In this document: piece by piece, positions 29,725-39,550 of the stretch
How positions within the stretch are numbered: position 1 is the first letter of the stretch
Layout of the letters: every line of letters starts with the position of its first letter
Assembly: GCF_943736995.1 (NCBI RefSeq)
Contig: NZ_OX031157.1
Coordinates: 62,001 to 126,000, forward strand
Origin: Sporosarcina sp. Marseille-Q4943
GTDB taxonomy: Bacteria > Bacillota > Bacilli > Bacillales_A > Planococcaceae
DNA: 64,000 nt
Direction of reading: 5' to 3'
Made by a program: the position numbers and the translations under genes
The notes under the pieces: generated by a model
What the model was told of the DNA's origin: nothing
Seen by the model: the letters and a program-made list of their open reading frames with translations, nothing else
Database searches by the model: none

Positions 29725-29786
29725 ATTCACGTATTACAAAAGGTGATCGGCGTTGTCGGTGCTTTTTGTAATATGTGAATTTTTTT
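29725..29786 (+). promoter_or_regulatory. Terminator-like leader hairpin of the cold-shock gene
   Basis: Bases 29725-29741 pair with 29764-29780 in one uninterrupted 17 bp stem (one G-U), extended by two or three further pairs, followed by a run of seven T (29780-29786). This is the form of an intrinsic terminator, yet it lies after the promoter and about 40 bases before the cold-shock ATG. It may be an attenuator, or a temperature-sensitive structure governing the leader. Confidence 0.7.
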
Positions 29787-29824
29787 CATGTATTAGCAAT
29801 ACAATTATTTGGAGGTAGTCACAG

Positions 29825-30025
29825 ATGAAACAAGGTACTGTAAAATGGTTCAACTCTGAAAAAGGCTTCGGATTTATCGAAGTTGAAGGGGAAGACGACG
29901 TATTCGTACACTTCTCTGCTATCCAGGGAGACGGATTTAAAACTTTGGACGAAGGTCAACAAGTTGAGTTCGAAGTTGTGGAAGGCAATCGTGGTCTTCA
30001 AGCTGCTAACGTAGTTAAACTATAA
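29825..30025 (+). CDS. Cold-shock protein (CspA/CspB family)
   Basis: 66-residue single-stranded nucleic-acid-binding protein acting as RNA chaperone. RNP1 (GFGFIEV) and RNP2 (VFVHFSAI) are intact. It begins [17 protein letters not shown] after TTGGAGGT. Expression is probably controlled by the long structured leader as well as the strong promoter. Confidence 0.96.
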   Translation: MKQGTVKWFNSEKGFGFIEVEGEDDVFVHFSAIQGDGFKTLDEGQQVEFEVVEGNRGLQAANVVKL

Positions 30026-30039
30026 TTCGTCAGACAAAA

Positions 30040-30067
30040 GAGGCGCCTTTGACAGGTGCCTCTTTTT
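30040..30067 (+). terminator. Terminator after the cold-shock gene
   Basis: GAGGCGCCT (30040-30048) pairs with AGGTGCCTC (30054-30062) with a G-U pair, then a T-run. Confidence 0.88.
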
Positions 30068-30078
30068 TACATACAAAA

Positions 30079-30115
30079 GCTACAGCGGCCTGACTGTCGC
30101 ATCTGGCCGCTGTAG
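30079..30115 (-). terminator. Terminator of the minus-strand lipoprotein gene
   Basis: GCTACAGCGGCC (30079-30090) pairs perfectly with GGCCGCTGTAGC (30104-30115). On the minus strand it is followed by TTTTG. Confidence 0.7.
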
Positions 30116-30126
30116 CTAGTCGCATA

Positions 30127-30819
30127 CTATTCGGGCTTTGTGACTGACTCCAATGTTGAGGTGACAACGTAATCCTCCTCATCATCGACTGTTTTCATAA
30201 TCGACTCGCGTTTCACTTCACCAAATCCTTCGACGAAATATTTACGATTGACGAAATCATCGCCTTTTTCTTCAATGACAAAGGCATGCTCGAATTTCTG
30301 GTATGGTGTATCAACGGTTACATCCGTTTCGACAATTTCCCAGCTATCGAATGTCGTTCCAATTTCAAAAGGCTTTTTCAAGTATACGCCTAGTGGCTCC
30401 ATTGCTTCAATCTCTTGCTGAGAAGGGAAATCCTCATGCAAATCCACTGGTATTTCTTCCATTTTGGTGATTTGGTCTTTATCAATTTTGTAAATGCGCC
30501 TAATTAAAGCACCGCCATTATTTTCGTGTACAATTACATAATTTTCATATGGATGGGCAAAATCTATGTCCAGTGCTGCAAATTCATTCCCTTCGCCTTT
30601 AAATTGCGCTTTCGATCCGTCTGGAAGGAAGTAGTCAAGTAACGATTGATCGTTTTGGTCTGGTTTTTCGGTAGAGTCATCAGTTTTCCCTTGTTGCCCG
30701 TTGGGGTTTGTCGTTTCACCGCTATTTCCCGAATTGTTCAAGCTCGTCGTGTTGTTTGTACAACCGGAAGCTATTAACGCGAAAAGCAAAACATGTACGA
30801 ATATGAATTTCACTCTCAT
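30127..30819 (-). CDS. Lipoprotein of unknown function
   Basis: 230 residues with a lipoprotein signal (IASGC lipobox, Cys20), then a 40-residue Asn/Gly/Thr/Asp-rich linker, then an extracytoplasmic domain. The domain starts at LLDYFLPDGSKAQFKGEGNEFA and contains repeated beta-strand-like stretches ending with VNRKYFVEGFGEV, a pattern seen in Bacillales surface lipoproteins of unknown role. I do not recognise a named family. Confidence 0.75.
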   Translation of the reverse strand: MRVKFIFVHVLLFALIASGCTNNTTSLNNSGNSGETTNPNGQQGKTDDSTEKPDQNDQSLLDYFLPDGSKAQFKGEGNEFAALDIDFAHPYENYVIVHENNGGALIRRIYKIDKDQITKMEEIPVDLHEDFPSQQEIEAMEPLGVYLKKPFEIGTTFDSWEIVETDVTVDTPYQKFEHAFVIEEKGDDFVNRKYFVEGFGEVKRESIMKTVDDEEDYVVTSTLESVTKPE

Positions 30820-30908
30820 CTAATTCACTCCTTTCCGGTAGTATTGCCGATAATATGATCGCTATCCTTTTTTATTTCCATTACCGATAATTGAAATTCC
30901 AAACGAAA

Positions 30909-30937
30909 GAACCGTTTCCCATCGAAGGAAACGGTTC
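30909..30937 (-). terminator. Terminator after the ABC-F gene
   Basis: GAACCGTTTCC (30909-30919) pairs perfectly with GGAAACGGTTC (30927-30937); TTTCGTTT follows on the minus strand. Confidence 0.8.
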
Positions 30938-30943
30938 AATTTA

Positions 30944-32563
<1,620 letters not shown>

Positions 32564-32582
32564 CTAAATTCACAATGCTCCT

Positions 32583-32591
32583 ATTATAACA
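32583..32591 (-). promoter_or_regulatory. Extended -10 promoter for the ABC-F gene
   Basis: On the minus strand TGTTATAAT lies about 30 bases before the start codon. No good -35 was seen, as is common for extended -10 promoters. Confidence 0.5.
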
Positions 32592-32715
32592 TGGATTCTT
32601 TACTGAGTGGTATGTGTATGATTCGTTTTTCGCACTTTTTAAGCGCATCTCGTGTATGATTGTAAAGGAAGTTTTTCTTCTTCGCTTTTTTCGTTCGACC
32701 TTCGATGCATTTCCA

Positions 32716-32740
32716 CAAAAAAATCCCCTTCTAGGGGATC
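32716..32740 (-). terminator. Terminator overlapping the stop of the unknown gene at 32739
   Basis: On the minus strand GATCCCC pairs with GGGGAT and is followed by seven T. The TGA stop (32739-32741) lies at the base of the stem. Confidence 0.85.
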
Positions 32741-32978
32741 AACACTTGAAAGCGCTCCGTTGCCGGTAGGCGTCCAATAAGCATAGCTCTTTGTTCAATA
32801 AATACTCCATCCGCACATAATCTCTCTTCGTTGGAACGGCATGCTTATCCAATCCGGACATGGAAAACAAAAAATAATAGTCTTTCACTTTCCGGAATAG
32901 GAAGACGGTGTGGGGGAATTCATCAAAAATACATTTCACTTGATACTTCAGTGTATATTCCCAATGTAGGAGTTTCAT
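32739..32978 (-). CDS. Unknown small protein
   Basis: 79 residues, soluble, with aromatic-rich first half (HTVFLFRKVKDYYFLFSMSG) and charged second half (TKRDYVRMEYLLNKELCLLDAYRQR). ATG 32978 is favoured by GGA 9 bases upstream; ATG 32984 and longer forms are less likely. Its own terminator begins at its stop codon, which supports a real gene. I do not recognise the family. Confidence 0.6.
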   Translation of the reverse strand: MKLLHWEYTLKYQVKCIFDEFPHTVFLFRKVKDYYFLFSMSGLDKHAVPTKRDYVRMEYLLNKELCLLDAYRQRSAFKC

Positions 32979-33060
32979 GCACATCTTTCCTTTCATACCT
33001 ATTATAGTAGAAAGGGGTAAGGAACACAAGTTCGTAAGTAATGTATAAAGGAGTTTAGTA

Positions 33061-33066
33061 ATGTAA
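33061..33066 (+). other. AUG-UAA start-stop element overlapping the MFS start
   Basis: ATG (33061-33063) follows AAAGGAG (33047-33053) at 7 bases and is followed at once by TAA (33064-33066), whose last A begins the ATG of the MFS gene (33066). Only the start-stop ATG has ideal spacing. Confidence 0.6.
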
Positions 33067-34265
33067 TGTCACAACGTACTTTGAAACATAACACGATTTT
33101 ACTTCTCGTTACCATTTTTATCATAGCGGTCAATATGAGGCCGGCTATAACGTCAATTGGTCCGATGCTTGATATCATTCGTGACGACCTTTCCCTAACT
33201 AACGCAAAAGTGAGTCTGTTAACGGCTTTGCCGGTCTTTTGCATGGGACTGTTCGCGTCGTTTGCTCCATTGCTCAATCGCAAGCTGGGACTGACACGCT
33301 CCATGTATCTCATGCTCTTTGTCGTCGGTATTATGACAGCACTGAGAGGCTTTTATTCGAATTATGTTCCCTTGATCTTCTCAGCAATTATTATCGGGAT
33401 CGCAATAGCTGTCATGGGGCCGCTCCTGTCTGCAATGATCAAACAAACTTTTCCCGAACGGGCGACAAGTGTCATCGGCGTCTATTCCTTCGGCATGGGA
33501 GTCGGTTCTTCACTAGGAGCGGGTCTCACTGCCATCTTTTTCGAATCCACCGGTTCGTACCCATTCGCACTTGGCATTTGGGCAGTGTTAGCGATCGCAG
33601 CAATTTTATTCTGGAGACTTTCGGTGCAAGGGGAAATTAATCTGCAGCATGAAGAAGGGGAGAAGGCGGGAAAGAGCAATGCACATGGCGCGTCACCTTG
33701 GCGCAAGAAAAAAGCTTGGCTGTACTTGCTCTTTTTCGGGCTGCAAGCATCAAGTTTCTTCTGCATCATTACGTGGATCGTACCACTGGCGACTGATGCA
33801 GGAATGTCACTCGTGCAAGCAAGTACGCTTTTGAGTGTGATGATGACACTGCAGATCTTCTTAAATCTCGTATTTCCAATGGTATATGAACGCTTTCCGA
33901 ATAGAAGGTTTTGGCTGCTGTTATTTTTAACGATGGGTTTGATCGCGTTCGGCTTGTTTTGGACTGGAGAGTATGCACTAATGTGGGTGAGTTCCATTTT
34001 CATGGCAATCCCTCTTGCCGGTCTGTTTCCAATTGCGCTGTTATTTCCATTGGATGCGACGGAAACACCTGAGGATACAAATGAGTGGACTGCAATGATG
34101 CAGACGGGCGGCTATCTCATCGCAGGATTTTTGCCGTTATTAATTGCAATGGTCTACGACTGGACTGGTGATCATCATAATACATTGTTGATTTTCATGG
34201 GATTGTTCGTTTCAATGATTGTTCTCACATTCATGATCGGTGACCGGGAGCAGAATGTGGAATAG
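33066..34265 (+). CDS. MFS transporter, CynX/NimT (YycB-like) type
   Basis: 399-residue twelve-helix transporter. The N-terminal AVNMRPAITSIGPMLDIIRDDL is the hallmark of the CynX/NimT branch (cyanate and nitroimidazole transport in named members). Helix 5 text YSFGMGVGSSLGAGLT and a basic central loop also fit. The start codon overlaps the stop of a one-codon AUG-UAA element. Substrate unknown. Confidence 0.85.
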   Translation: MSQRTLKHNTILLLVTIFIIAVNMRPAITSIGPMLDIIRDDLSLTNAKVSLLTALPVFCMGLFASFAPLLNRKLGLTRSMYLMLFVVGIMTALRGFYSNYVPLIFSAIIIGIAIAVMGPLLSAMIKQTFPERATSVIGVYSFGMGVGSSLGAGLTAIFFESTGSYPFALGIWAVLAIAAILFWRLSVQGEINLQHEEGEKAGKSNAHGASPWRKKKAWLYLLFFGLQASSFFCIITWIVPLATDAGMSLVQASTLLSVMMTLQIFLNLVFPMVYERFPNRRFWLLLFLTMGLIAFGLFWTGEYALMWVSSIFMAIPLAGLFPIALLFPLDATETPEDTNEWTAMMQTGGYLIAGFLPLLIAMVYDWTGDHHNTLLIFMGLFVSMIVLTFMIGDREQNVE

Positions 34266-34277
34266 TGTATATAGATA

Positions 34278-34312
34278 ACAGGTGAAGGATTCATTCCTTC
34301 ACCTGTTTTTTA
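34278..34312. terminator. Terminator between the MFS gene and msrA copy 2
   Basis: CAGGTGAAGGA (34279-34289) pairs with TCCTTCACCTG (34294-34304), then six T on the + strand. Confidence 0.9.
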
Positions 34313-34317
34313 TAGGC

Positions 34318-34848
34318 TTATTTCCAGTATTCTTTTATGAACTCGTCCCGTCCTGATTTGGCACGGTCCTCCTCATAATGGTCCTGCTCTTTTTCATAGT
34401 AATCCTGGTGATATTCTTCGGCACGGTAGAATGTCTCCGCTGGCCGGATATCTGTCACGATCGGCTTCGAAAACTTGCCGCTGTTGGCAAGCTCCTCTTT
34501 CGAATGCTCCGCAGCCTTCCTTTGTTCTTCATTATAATAAAAGATGGCTGTCGTATACGAGTGTCCGCGATCATGGAACTGTCCGCCCGCGTCGGTCGGA
34601 TCGATCTGTGGCCAATATAATTCCAGCAGTTTTTCATATGTAAATATAGAAGGGTCATAAGTAATCTCGACGACTTCTAAATGTCCAGAATCGCCCTTTT
34701 TCACGTCCTCATAAGTAGGATTTTCAACGTGCCCACCCATATAGCCCGACACGACATCTACAATTCCATCCCATTCCTTGAATGGCTTCACCATGCACCA
34801 AAAACACCCGCCGGCAAAAGTAGCTTTCTCAGTTAGTCGACTTGTCAT
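34318..34848 (-). CDS. msrA: Peptide methionine sulfoxide reductase MsrA (second copy)
   Basis: 176 residues with the catalytic Cys15 in GCFWC and the [13 protein letters not shown] block. It differs clearly from the copy at 7682 (for example [18 protein letters not shown] in place of [18 protein letters not shown]), so it is an old paralogue or an acquired copy. ATG 34848 is 9 bases after GGAGAGGGG; TTG 34857 touches that site. It is not linked to an msrB gene. Confidence 0.93.
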   Translation of the reverse strand: MTSRLTEKATFAGGCFWCMVKPFKEWDGIVDVVSGYMGGHVENPTYEDVKKGDSGHLEVVEITYDPSIFTYEKLLELYWPQIDPTDAGGQFHDRGHSYTTAIFYYNEEQRKAAEHSKEELANSGKFSKPIVTDIRPAETFYRAEEYHQDYYEKEQDHYEEDRAKSGRDEFIKEYWK

Positions 34849-34896
34849 AATCTGCAACCCCTCTCCAATTCAATAACTAAATTGTAGCACACGAAA

Positions 34897-34941
34897 GAAA
34901 GGCTGCCTACATACGGTCTGATGACCGCAGTGCAACCTTTC
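34897..34941 (-). terminator. Terminator of the yjcZ-like gene
   Basis: GAAAGGCTGC (34897-34906) pairs with GCAACCTTTC (34932-34941) with one G-U, around an inner CGGTC/GACCG hairpin; TTTC follows on the minus strand. Confidence 0.6.
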
Positions 34942-34982
34942 CTCGAAGTGCCAATGAGTGGTTGTGCTTATTGTTTTATTGA

Positions 34983-35081
34983 TTAATAGACAAAGCTTGC
35001 ACCAATAATGATTAACAGGATGAAAAGCACAACAATCAAAGCAAAGGAAGAACCATATCCGCCTCCGTATTCACGTCCCAT
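34983..35081 (-). CDS. YjcZ family sporulation-associated small membrane protein
   Basis: 32-residue protein: a Gly/Tyr-rich start (MGREYGGGYGSS) followed by one membrane helix ending GASFVY, which is the YjcZ pattern. AGGTGG lies just upstream of the ATG. CATAGTCTA on the minus strand (35102-35110) fits the CATAnnnTA -10 of late sporulation sigma factors. Too short to appear in many gene predictions. Confidence 0.82.
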   Translation of the reverse strand: MGREYGGGYGSSFALIVVLFILLIIIGASFVY

Positions 35082-35177
35082 TTATACCACCACCTTCAAT
35101 ATAGACTATGCAAGAAAATAATCGATGCATAGGGAAATGACCAGAATCTGAAGCATTATCTAAAGGCACTCACATGG

Positions 35178-35183
35178 TATACT
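35178..35183 (+). promoter_or_regulatory. Extended -10 for the LCP gene
   Basis: TGGTATACT with TATACT at 35178-35183, 75 bases before the start. No clear -35. Confidence 0.4.
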
Positions 35184-35257
35184 ATCGTTATACATTCGCA
35201 ACCAATGGCACTCAACAATCGTCCTATAGGTGACTTTACAATTTGGAGGAATTAATC

Positions 35258-36220
35258 TTGAACGAAGATCAGTACGAAGGCCCGGTGCCGAGAAGAAGAA
35301 GGCGAAGAAAACTACGGATTGGCAGGGTGTTTTTCACGTTTCTTTTCATCGGCTTCATCGTGGCGGGGCTTTATTCATACTTTCAATATAAGGAAGGCAA
35401 GTCATTGGCAAATGGGAATACAATCGATCCAGGTCCTTTCCGTGGTGATGTCATCGATCCACAAAACCCTTCAGTAGAGAATTATCTTCTATTGGGCATT
35501 GACGATGATGGGAGCGGAAAGTCGCGCACCGACACAATGATGGTCCTTTCTTGGAATAAACAAGAAGGATCGATCCGCCTTGTTTCGTTCATGCGGGATA
35601 TTTACGCAGATATTCCTGGATATAAATCATATAAACTTAATACAGCTTATTACTTAAACGGAGTTCAGGCGGTAAAGGATACGATTACCGGAATGTTTGG
35701 CATCCCAATTCACCATTATGCAATCGTTGATTTTGATAATTTCGAGTCGATCGTCGATATCGCATTTCCTGATGGAATCACAATCGATGTTCAAAAAGAA
35801 ATGTCTGAAAAAATCGGCGTGGCCCTCATGCCAGGCAAACAACGTCTGAACGGAAAGGAATTGCTTGGATATGCTCGTTTCCGCGCCGATGCTGAAGGGG
35901 ATTTCGGCAGGGTGGCAAGGCAACAGGAGGTTATTTCAGCTGTAAAAGATGAGGCAATGAGACCCGAAATGCTTCTTCATCTTCCGAAGTTGTCAGGTGC
36001 GTTATCCGGCTTCATAGAGACGGACTTAACGGCAAAGGATGAAATCTCAAAAGCGTTCACTCTTCTAATGAAGGGCAAAGCCGATCTGGAAACGATGAGA
36101 ATCCCTGTAGAAGGCACATATCGCTTCAACTCTTATTCACATGCAGGGTCAGTTATTGAGCTTGATATCGAAAAGAATAAGGAGGCACTAGCAGCCTTCC
36201 TTGATTTGGAGCTTGAGTGA
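35258..36220 (+). CDS. LytR-CpsA-Psr (LCP) family wall polymer transferase
   Basis: Membrane enzyme that attaches teichoic-acid-type polymers from a lipid carrier to peptidoglycan. 320 residues: a very basic N-terminus (RRRRRRKLR), one membrane helix near residues 25-45, then the LCP domain with the acidic/Arg residues LLGIDDDGSGKSRTDTMMV, SFMRDIYADIPG, KLNTAYY and YARFRADAEGDFGRVARQQ. TTG 35258 follows GGAGGA at 7 bases; the TTG at 35243 is inside that site. The next gene starts 20 bases downstream. Confidence 0.92.
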   Translation: MNEDQYEGPVPRRRRRRKLRIGRVFFTFLFIGFIVAGLYSYFQYKEGKSLANGNTIDPGPFRGDVIDPQNPSVENYLLLGIDDDGSGKSRTDTMMVLSWNKQEGSIRLVSFMRDIYADIPGYKSYKLNTAYYLNGVQAVKDTITGMFGIPIHHYAIVDFDNFESIVDIAFPDGITIDVQKEMSEKIGVALMPGKQRLNGKELLGYARFRADAEGDFGRVARQQEVISAVKDEAMRPEMLLHLPKLSGALSGFIETDLTAKDEISKAFTLLMKGKADLETMRIPVEGTYRFNSYSHAGSVIELDIEKNKEALAAFLDLELE

Positions 36221-36239
36221 TGGAAAGTAGGGGGAGTCA

Positions 36240-37451
36240 ATGGATTACGAAGAAATAAAATCAACAGACCGAAGCAAACAATTGAATGATGGAACACCAC
36301 GGATTATCCGTTTCCTTGGAGGACGAGCTACAATGTTCGTACTCCTTTCGATCTTGTTAATCGGCCTGATTATTTTAGTGTTCAGCAAAGTTGCTTTCGT
36401 TTTTTATCCGATTAAAGTTTTCTTTTCAACTGTCGTGTTGCCGATAATCCTTGCAACAATCGCCTATTATTTGCTGCGGCCCATACTCCGTTTTTTGGAA
36501 CGAATACGAATTCCAAGAGTATGGGGGATTTTCATCATTTTCGTCGGCCTCATCGGCTTAATAACGTTATTGGTGTTTCTCGTTTTTCCTTTTCTGAAAA
36601 CGCAATTTGCTAACCTGATTGAAGAGTTTCCTACTTATTTCAATCAAATGCTCATTAATGTCGACTCATTTTTACGGACGTCAATTTTTTCAACGTATTA
36701 TAAAGAATTGGATATTAACATTAGCAGTCTTCTCGACAACGGAAAAGGGAACATCGGTGATTTCATAACAGATGCAGTCGGTGGGATCGCTTCCGGCATC
36801 ACATCATTCATTTCAGCATTGACTGGTTTCATTCTAGCAATCGTCACAGTTCCTTTTATTCTTTTTTATTTATTGAAGGACGGGGAGAAGCTTCCTCAGA
36901 TGATTAAAAAAATGTTGCCACCACGACTTCGGGATGATGCAGAGGTCATTCTCAACGATGCCGATCATCAGATCAGCGCTTACATCCAAGGTCAAATTCT
37001 TGTAGCGATTAGCATCGGAATTATGGTGTCGATTGGTTTCCTCATTATCGGCATGAAATATGCACTGTTATTAGGTGCGCTGGCGATGTTTACAAGTGTC
37101 GTACCGTATTTAGGTCCACTCATTGCAATTACACCGGCAGTGATCATTGCCATCGTCACTTCACCATTAATGCTCGTGAAACTGGCCGCGGTCTGGACAA
37201 TTGTTCAATTGGTCGATGGGAAATTCATATCTCCGCAAATTATGGGGAAGTCATTGAGAATCCATCCGATTACTATCATTTTCGTTTTGTTGACAGCAGG
37301 TTCTCTATTCGGAGTTGCGGGAGTTGTCCTTGGGATCCCCGGTTACGCTTTATTGAAAGTGGTGTTCACGCATTTGTTCGAGTTGCTGAAAGTAAGATAT
37401 AATAAATACGAGCCGAATGATGCGATGCATTACGAAGATGTAAAAGAATAA
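36240..37451 (+). CDS. AI-2E family (PerM/YubA-like) membrane protein
   Basis: 403-residue polytopic protein of the AI-2 exporter superfamily. Hydrophobic pair near residues 32-85, an extracytoplasmic segment, and the C-terminal block with GALAMFTSVVPYLGPLIAITPAVIIA and VDGKFISPQIMGKSLRIHPITIIF, which defines the family. Members include exporters and ion antiporters, so substrate assignment is not possible. It forms a short operon with the LCP gene. Confidence 0.88.
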   Translation: MDYEEIKSTDRSKQLNDGTPRIIRFLGGRATMFVLLSILLIGLIILVFSKVAFVFYPIKVFFSTVVLPIILATIAYYLLRPILRFLERIRIPRVWGIFIIFVGLIGLITLLVFLVFPFLKTQFANLIEEFPTYFNQMLINVDSFLRTSIFSTYYKELDINISSLLDNGKGNIGDFITDAVGGIASGITSFISALTGFILAIVTVPFILFYLLKDGEKLPQMIKKMLPPRLRDDAEVILNDADHQISAYIQGQILVAISIGIMVSIGFLIIGMKYALLLGALAMFTSVVPYLGPLIAITPAVIIAIVTSPLMLVKLAAVWTIVQLVDGKFISPQIMGKSLRIHPITIIFVLLTAGSLFGVAGVVLGIPGYALLKVVFTHLFELLKVRYNKYEPNDAMHYEDVKE

Positions 37452-37455
37452 AAGG

Positions 37456-37489
37456 AATGGACGTCCGGTAACGGGCGTTCATTTTTAAT
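37456..37489 (+). terminator. Terminator after the AI-2E-family gene
   Basis: ATGGACGTCCG pairs with CGGGCGTTCAT with G-U pairs around GTAA, then five T. Confidence 0.75.
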
Positions 37490-37546
37490 CAATAATATTA
37501 TTATGTAAACCTATCAGCTATAACATATTGAAATATTGGAAGAGGG

Positions 37547-37576
37547 CACCCGATATAATATCGAGGTGCCTTTTGC
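37547..37576 (-). terminator. Terminator of the molybdate regulator gene
   Basis: GGCACC and GGTGCC flank a CGATAT/ATATCG inner stem. The last bases touch the stop of the regulator gene. Confidence 0.7.
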
Positions 37577-38565
37577 TATTCCGTTTCATATATGATTGTT
37601 CCCGTCAATGAAAGATCATATCCTCCTAATGCGCCGATTTCATTTTGGAATTCCGGCGAGCGAAGGATGGATAAGATAGAGTGACGTACAATTTCATTCT
37701 CAGGAGTCTTGTACATGACGAGGTCATATTGCTCTTGGACGAGGGGGATGAAATCCACTCCTACTAATGCCGCAGCCTTTTCAATTCCGACACCGACATC
37801 CGCAAATCCGGATGCCACATTGCTTGCGACGGCGATATGGCTCATTTCCTCCGTATGGTAACCTTCGACGTTGCGGGGGATTATGCCTTCCAACCGCAAT
37901 TTCTCGTCGAGCAGCACTCTCGCTCCTGAACCAATTTCCCGATTGACCATTCTGATAGACGGCTTGCTGAAATCTTTCCACGTCCGGATATTTTTCGGAT
38001 TGTTCTTTTGTACGAATAGGCCCGCCGACCTTGACAGTAAATTGATGACGATGAATTCACGGCCGGTAAGTATTCTTTTGATATATGGAATATTATACGT
38101 GCCCGTCTCCCCATCGAACAGATGGGTGCTGACGATGTCGGCTTCTCCTTCGTACATTGCGAGCAAGCTGTTGAGACTACCGGTGTAGGAACGGAGCGGA
38201 CGGTATCCAGTCCCGCATCTTTCAATTGCATTTGCAAGCAGATCCAGGGTGATGTCCTGCCCGCTAATGATCAGTTTCCTTTGTGAAGCCGGCTGGTACG
38301 GTCTGGGAGGGGGAGTGGATTCAGTCCTTTGAAACGGTTTTTCCGCTGTTTCGGAAATCACTTTTTCTTGTTTTTCAATCAACCCGCCGCTTTTGGATTT
38401 GTCCTTATAAGCTTCAAGGTCATCTGCATCGATTCTCATTTGCCTACCGACACGGTACGCGCGAAGATCTCCTTTTTTTATTAAATCATAAACGGTCAGT
38501 TTGGAGACTTTCAAAAGATCCGCAATTTCCTCGGTCGTATATGATGCTGCTTGATGATTAGCCAT
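37576..38565 (-). CDS. Molybdate-type regulator: excisionase-fold HTH plus substrate-binding domain
   Basis: 329 residues. An excisionase/MerR-like winged helix (YTTEEIADLLKVSKLTVYDL, residues 8-52) is joined by a polar linker to a periplasmic-binding-protein-like domain (from about residue 90; GQDITLDLLANAIE, REIGSGARVLLDEKL, ADVGVGIEKAAA). Such one-component sensors lie beside molybdate/tungstate transporters. It is divergent from modA, so it probably binds the shared promoter region. ATG follows AGGAGGT. Confidence 0.88.
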   Translation of the reverse strand: MANHQAASYTTEEIADLLKVSKLTVYDLIKKGDLRAYRVGRQMRIDADDLEAYKDKSKSGGLIEKQEKVISETAEKPFQRTESTPPPRPYQPASQRKLIISGQDITLDLLANAIERCGTGYRPLRSYTGSLNSLLAMYEGEADIVSTHLFDGETGTYNIPYIKRILTGREFIVINLLSRSAGLFVQKNNPKNIRTWKDFSKPSIRMVNREIGSGARVLLDEKLRLEGIIPRNVEGYHTEEMSHIAVASNVASGFADVGVGIEKAAALVGVDFIPLVQEQYDLVMYKTPENEIVRHSILSILRSPEFQNEIGALGGYDLSLTGTIIYETE

Positions 38566-38663
38566 AAGTAACCTCCTGTAGTATTCTTATCTTCATTTTC
38601 TCTTATAACAAATATAAATGCAATCTATTCAGATATAATTGATGATAAGTAATTATTAGAAGT

Positions 38664-38681
38664 TATATTTAATTAAATATA
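38664..38681. promoter_or_regulatory. Perfect 18 bp palindrome, candidate operator of the mod system
   Basis: TATATTTAATTAAATATA reads the same on both strands. It lies in the AT-rich 188-base region between the divergent regulator and modA, 12 bases upstream of a TATAAT (38694-38699), where the -35 would be. AT-only palindromes can arise by chance, so this is a candidate. Confidence 0.45.
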
Positions 38682-38753
38682 GATATATTTAGTTATAATA
38701 TGTACTATATGACAATAGGCAGTAATAACAAATGATAATAAGGAGAATTTGAT

Positions 38754-39527
38754 ATGAAATTGCTCGTTAAATGGTTGCTCCTTCTCGTTATAGCGGCAAC
38801 TCCTTTTGGCTGCGCATCTACAGGTGGGAAGGGGGATACACAGATGGAATTGGGAATATCAGCCGCCGCAAGTTTGACGGATGCTTTAACTGAATTGAAA
38901 CATGTGTACGAAAACGAAAATGATGAAGTTTCCATCACTTTGAATTTCGGGAGCTCCCGGAAACTTGCGACTCAAATTGAACAAGGCGCCCCCGCCGATA
39001 TTTATCTTTCAGCAAGCACCGATGATATGATGAGGCTGAAGGAAAAGGAGCTTATCATTGATTCGACGGTCGTGAACATTACAGAAAACTCCCTTGTGTT
39101 AATTGCTAATAAGCTAGTAGAGAATCCAGCTTCATCTTTCAAACAGCTTAGTTCAGATGGAATTGATCAAATTTCAATTGGGGAGCCGGATTCTGTTCCA
39201 GCAGGGAAATATACAAAGGAGGTTTTGGAGCATCTCCAATTGTGGGCGCCCCTGAAAAATAAACTCGTCATGGGGTCGGACGTGAGGCAAGTGTTGACGC
39301 ATGTCGAAATGGGGAATGCAGATTATGGGGTCGTATATGCGAGTGATGCGAGGACGTCTGATAAAGTGACTGTTGTTGCGGAAGCCGATCCCTTTTGGCA
39401 TTCGAGGATCATCTATCCGGGAGCGGTCGTGAAAGGTTCCAATCACCCGGCTGCGTCAGAGGCATTCCTAGATTTCGTGGCGGGTAAAGAGGGAAAAGAA
39501 ATTTTACAAAAGCATGGCTTCAAATGA
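38754..39527 (+). CDS. modA: Molybdate-binding lipoprotein ModA
   Basis: Substrate-binding protein of the molybdate ABC importer. 257 residues with lipid-modified Cys20 (PFGC), then the ModA fold: ISAAASLTDALTEL, NFGSSRKLATQIEQGAPADIYLSAS (oxyanion-contacting Ser residues), GEPDSVPAGKYTKEVL, and DYGVVYASDA. ATG follows AAGGAG. First gene of modABC. Confidence 0.94.
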   Translation: MKLLVKWLLLLVIAATPFGCASTGGKGDTQMELGISAAASLTDALTELKHVYENENDEVSITLNFGSSRKLATQIEQGAPADIYLSASTDDMMRLKEKELIIDSTVVNITENSLVLIANKLVENPASSFKQLSSDGIDQISIGEPDSVPAGKYTKEVLEHLQLWAPLKNKLVMGSDVRQVLTHVEMGNADYGVVYASDARTSDKVTVVAEADPFWHSRIIYPGAVVKGSNHPAASEAFLDFVAGKEGKEILQKHGFK

Positions 39528-39550
39528 GTAGCTTAGGAGGGGAGATGGGG

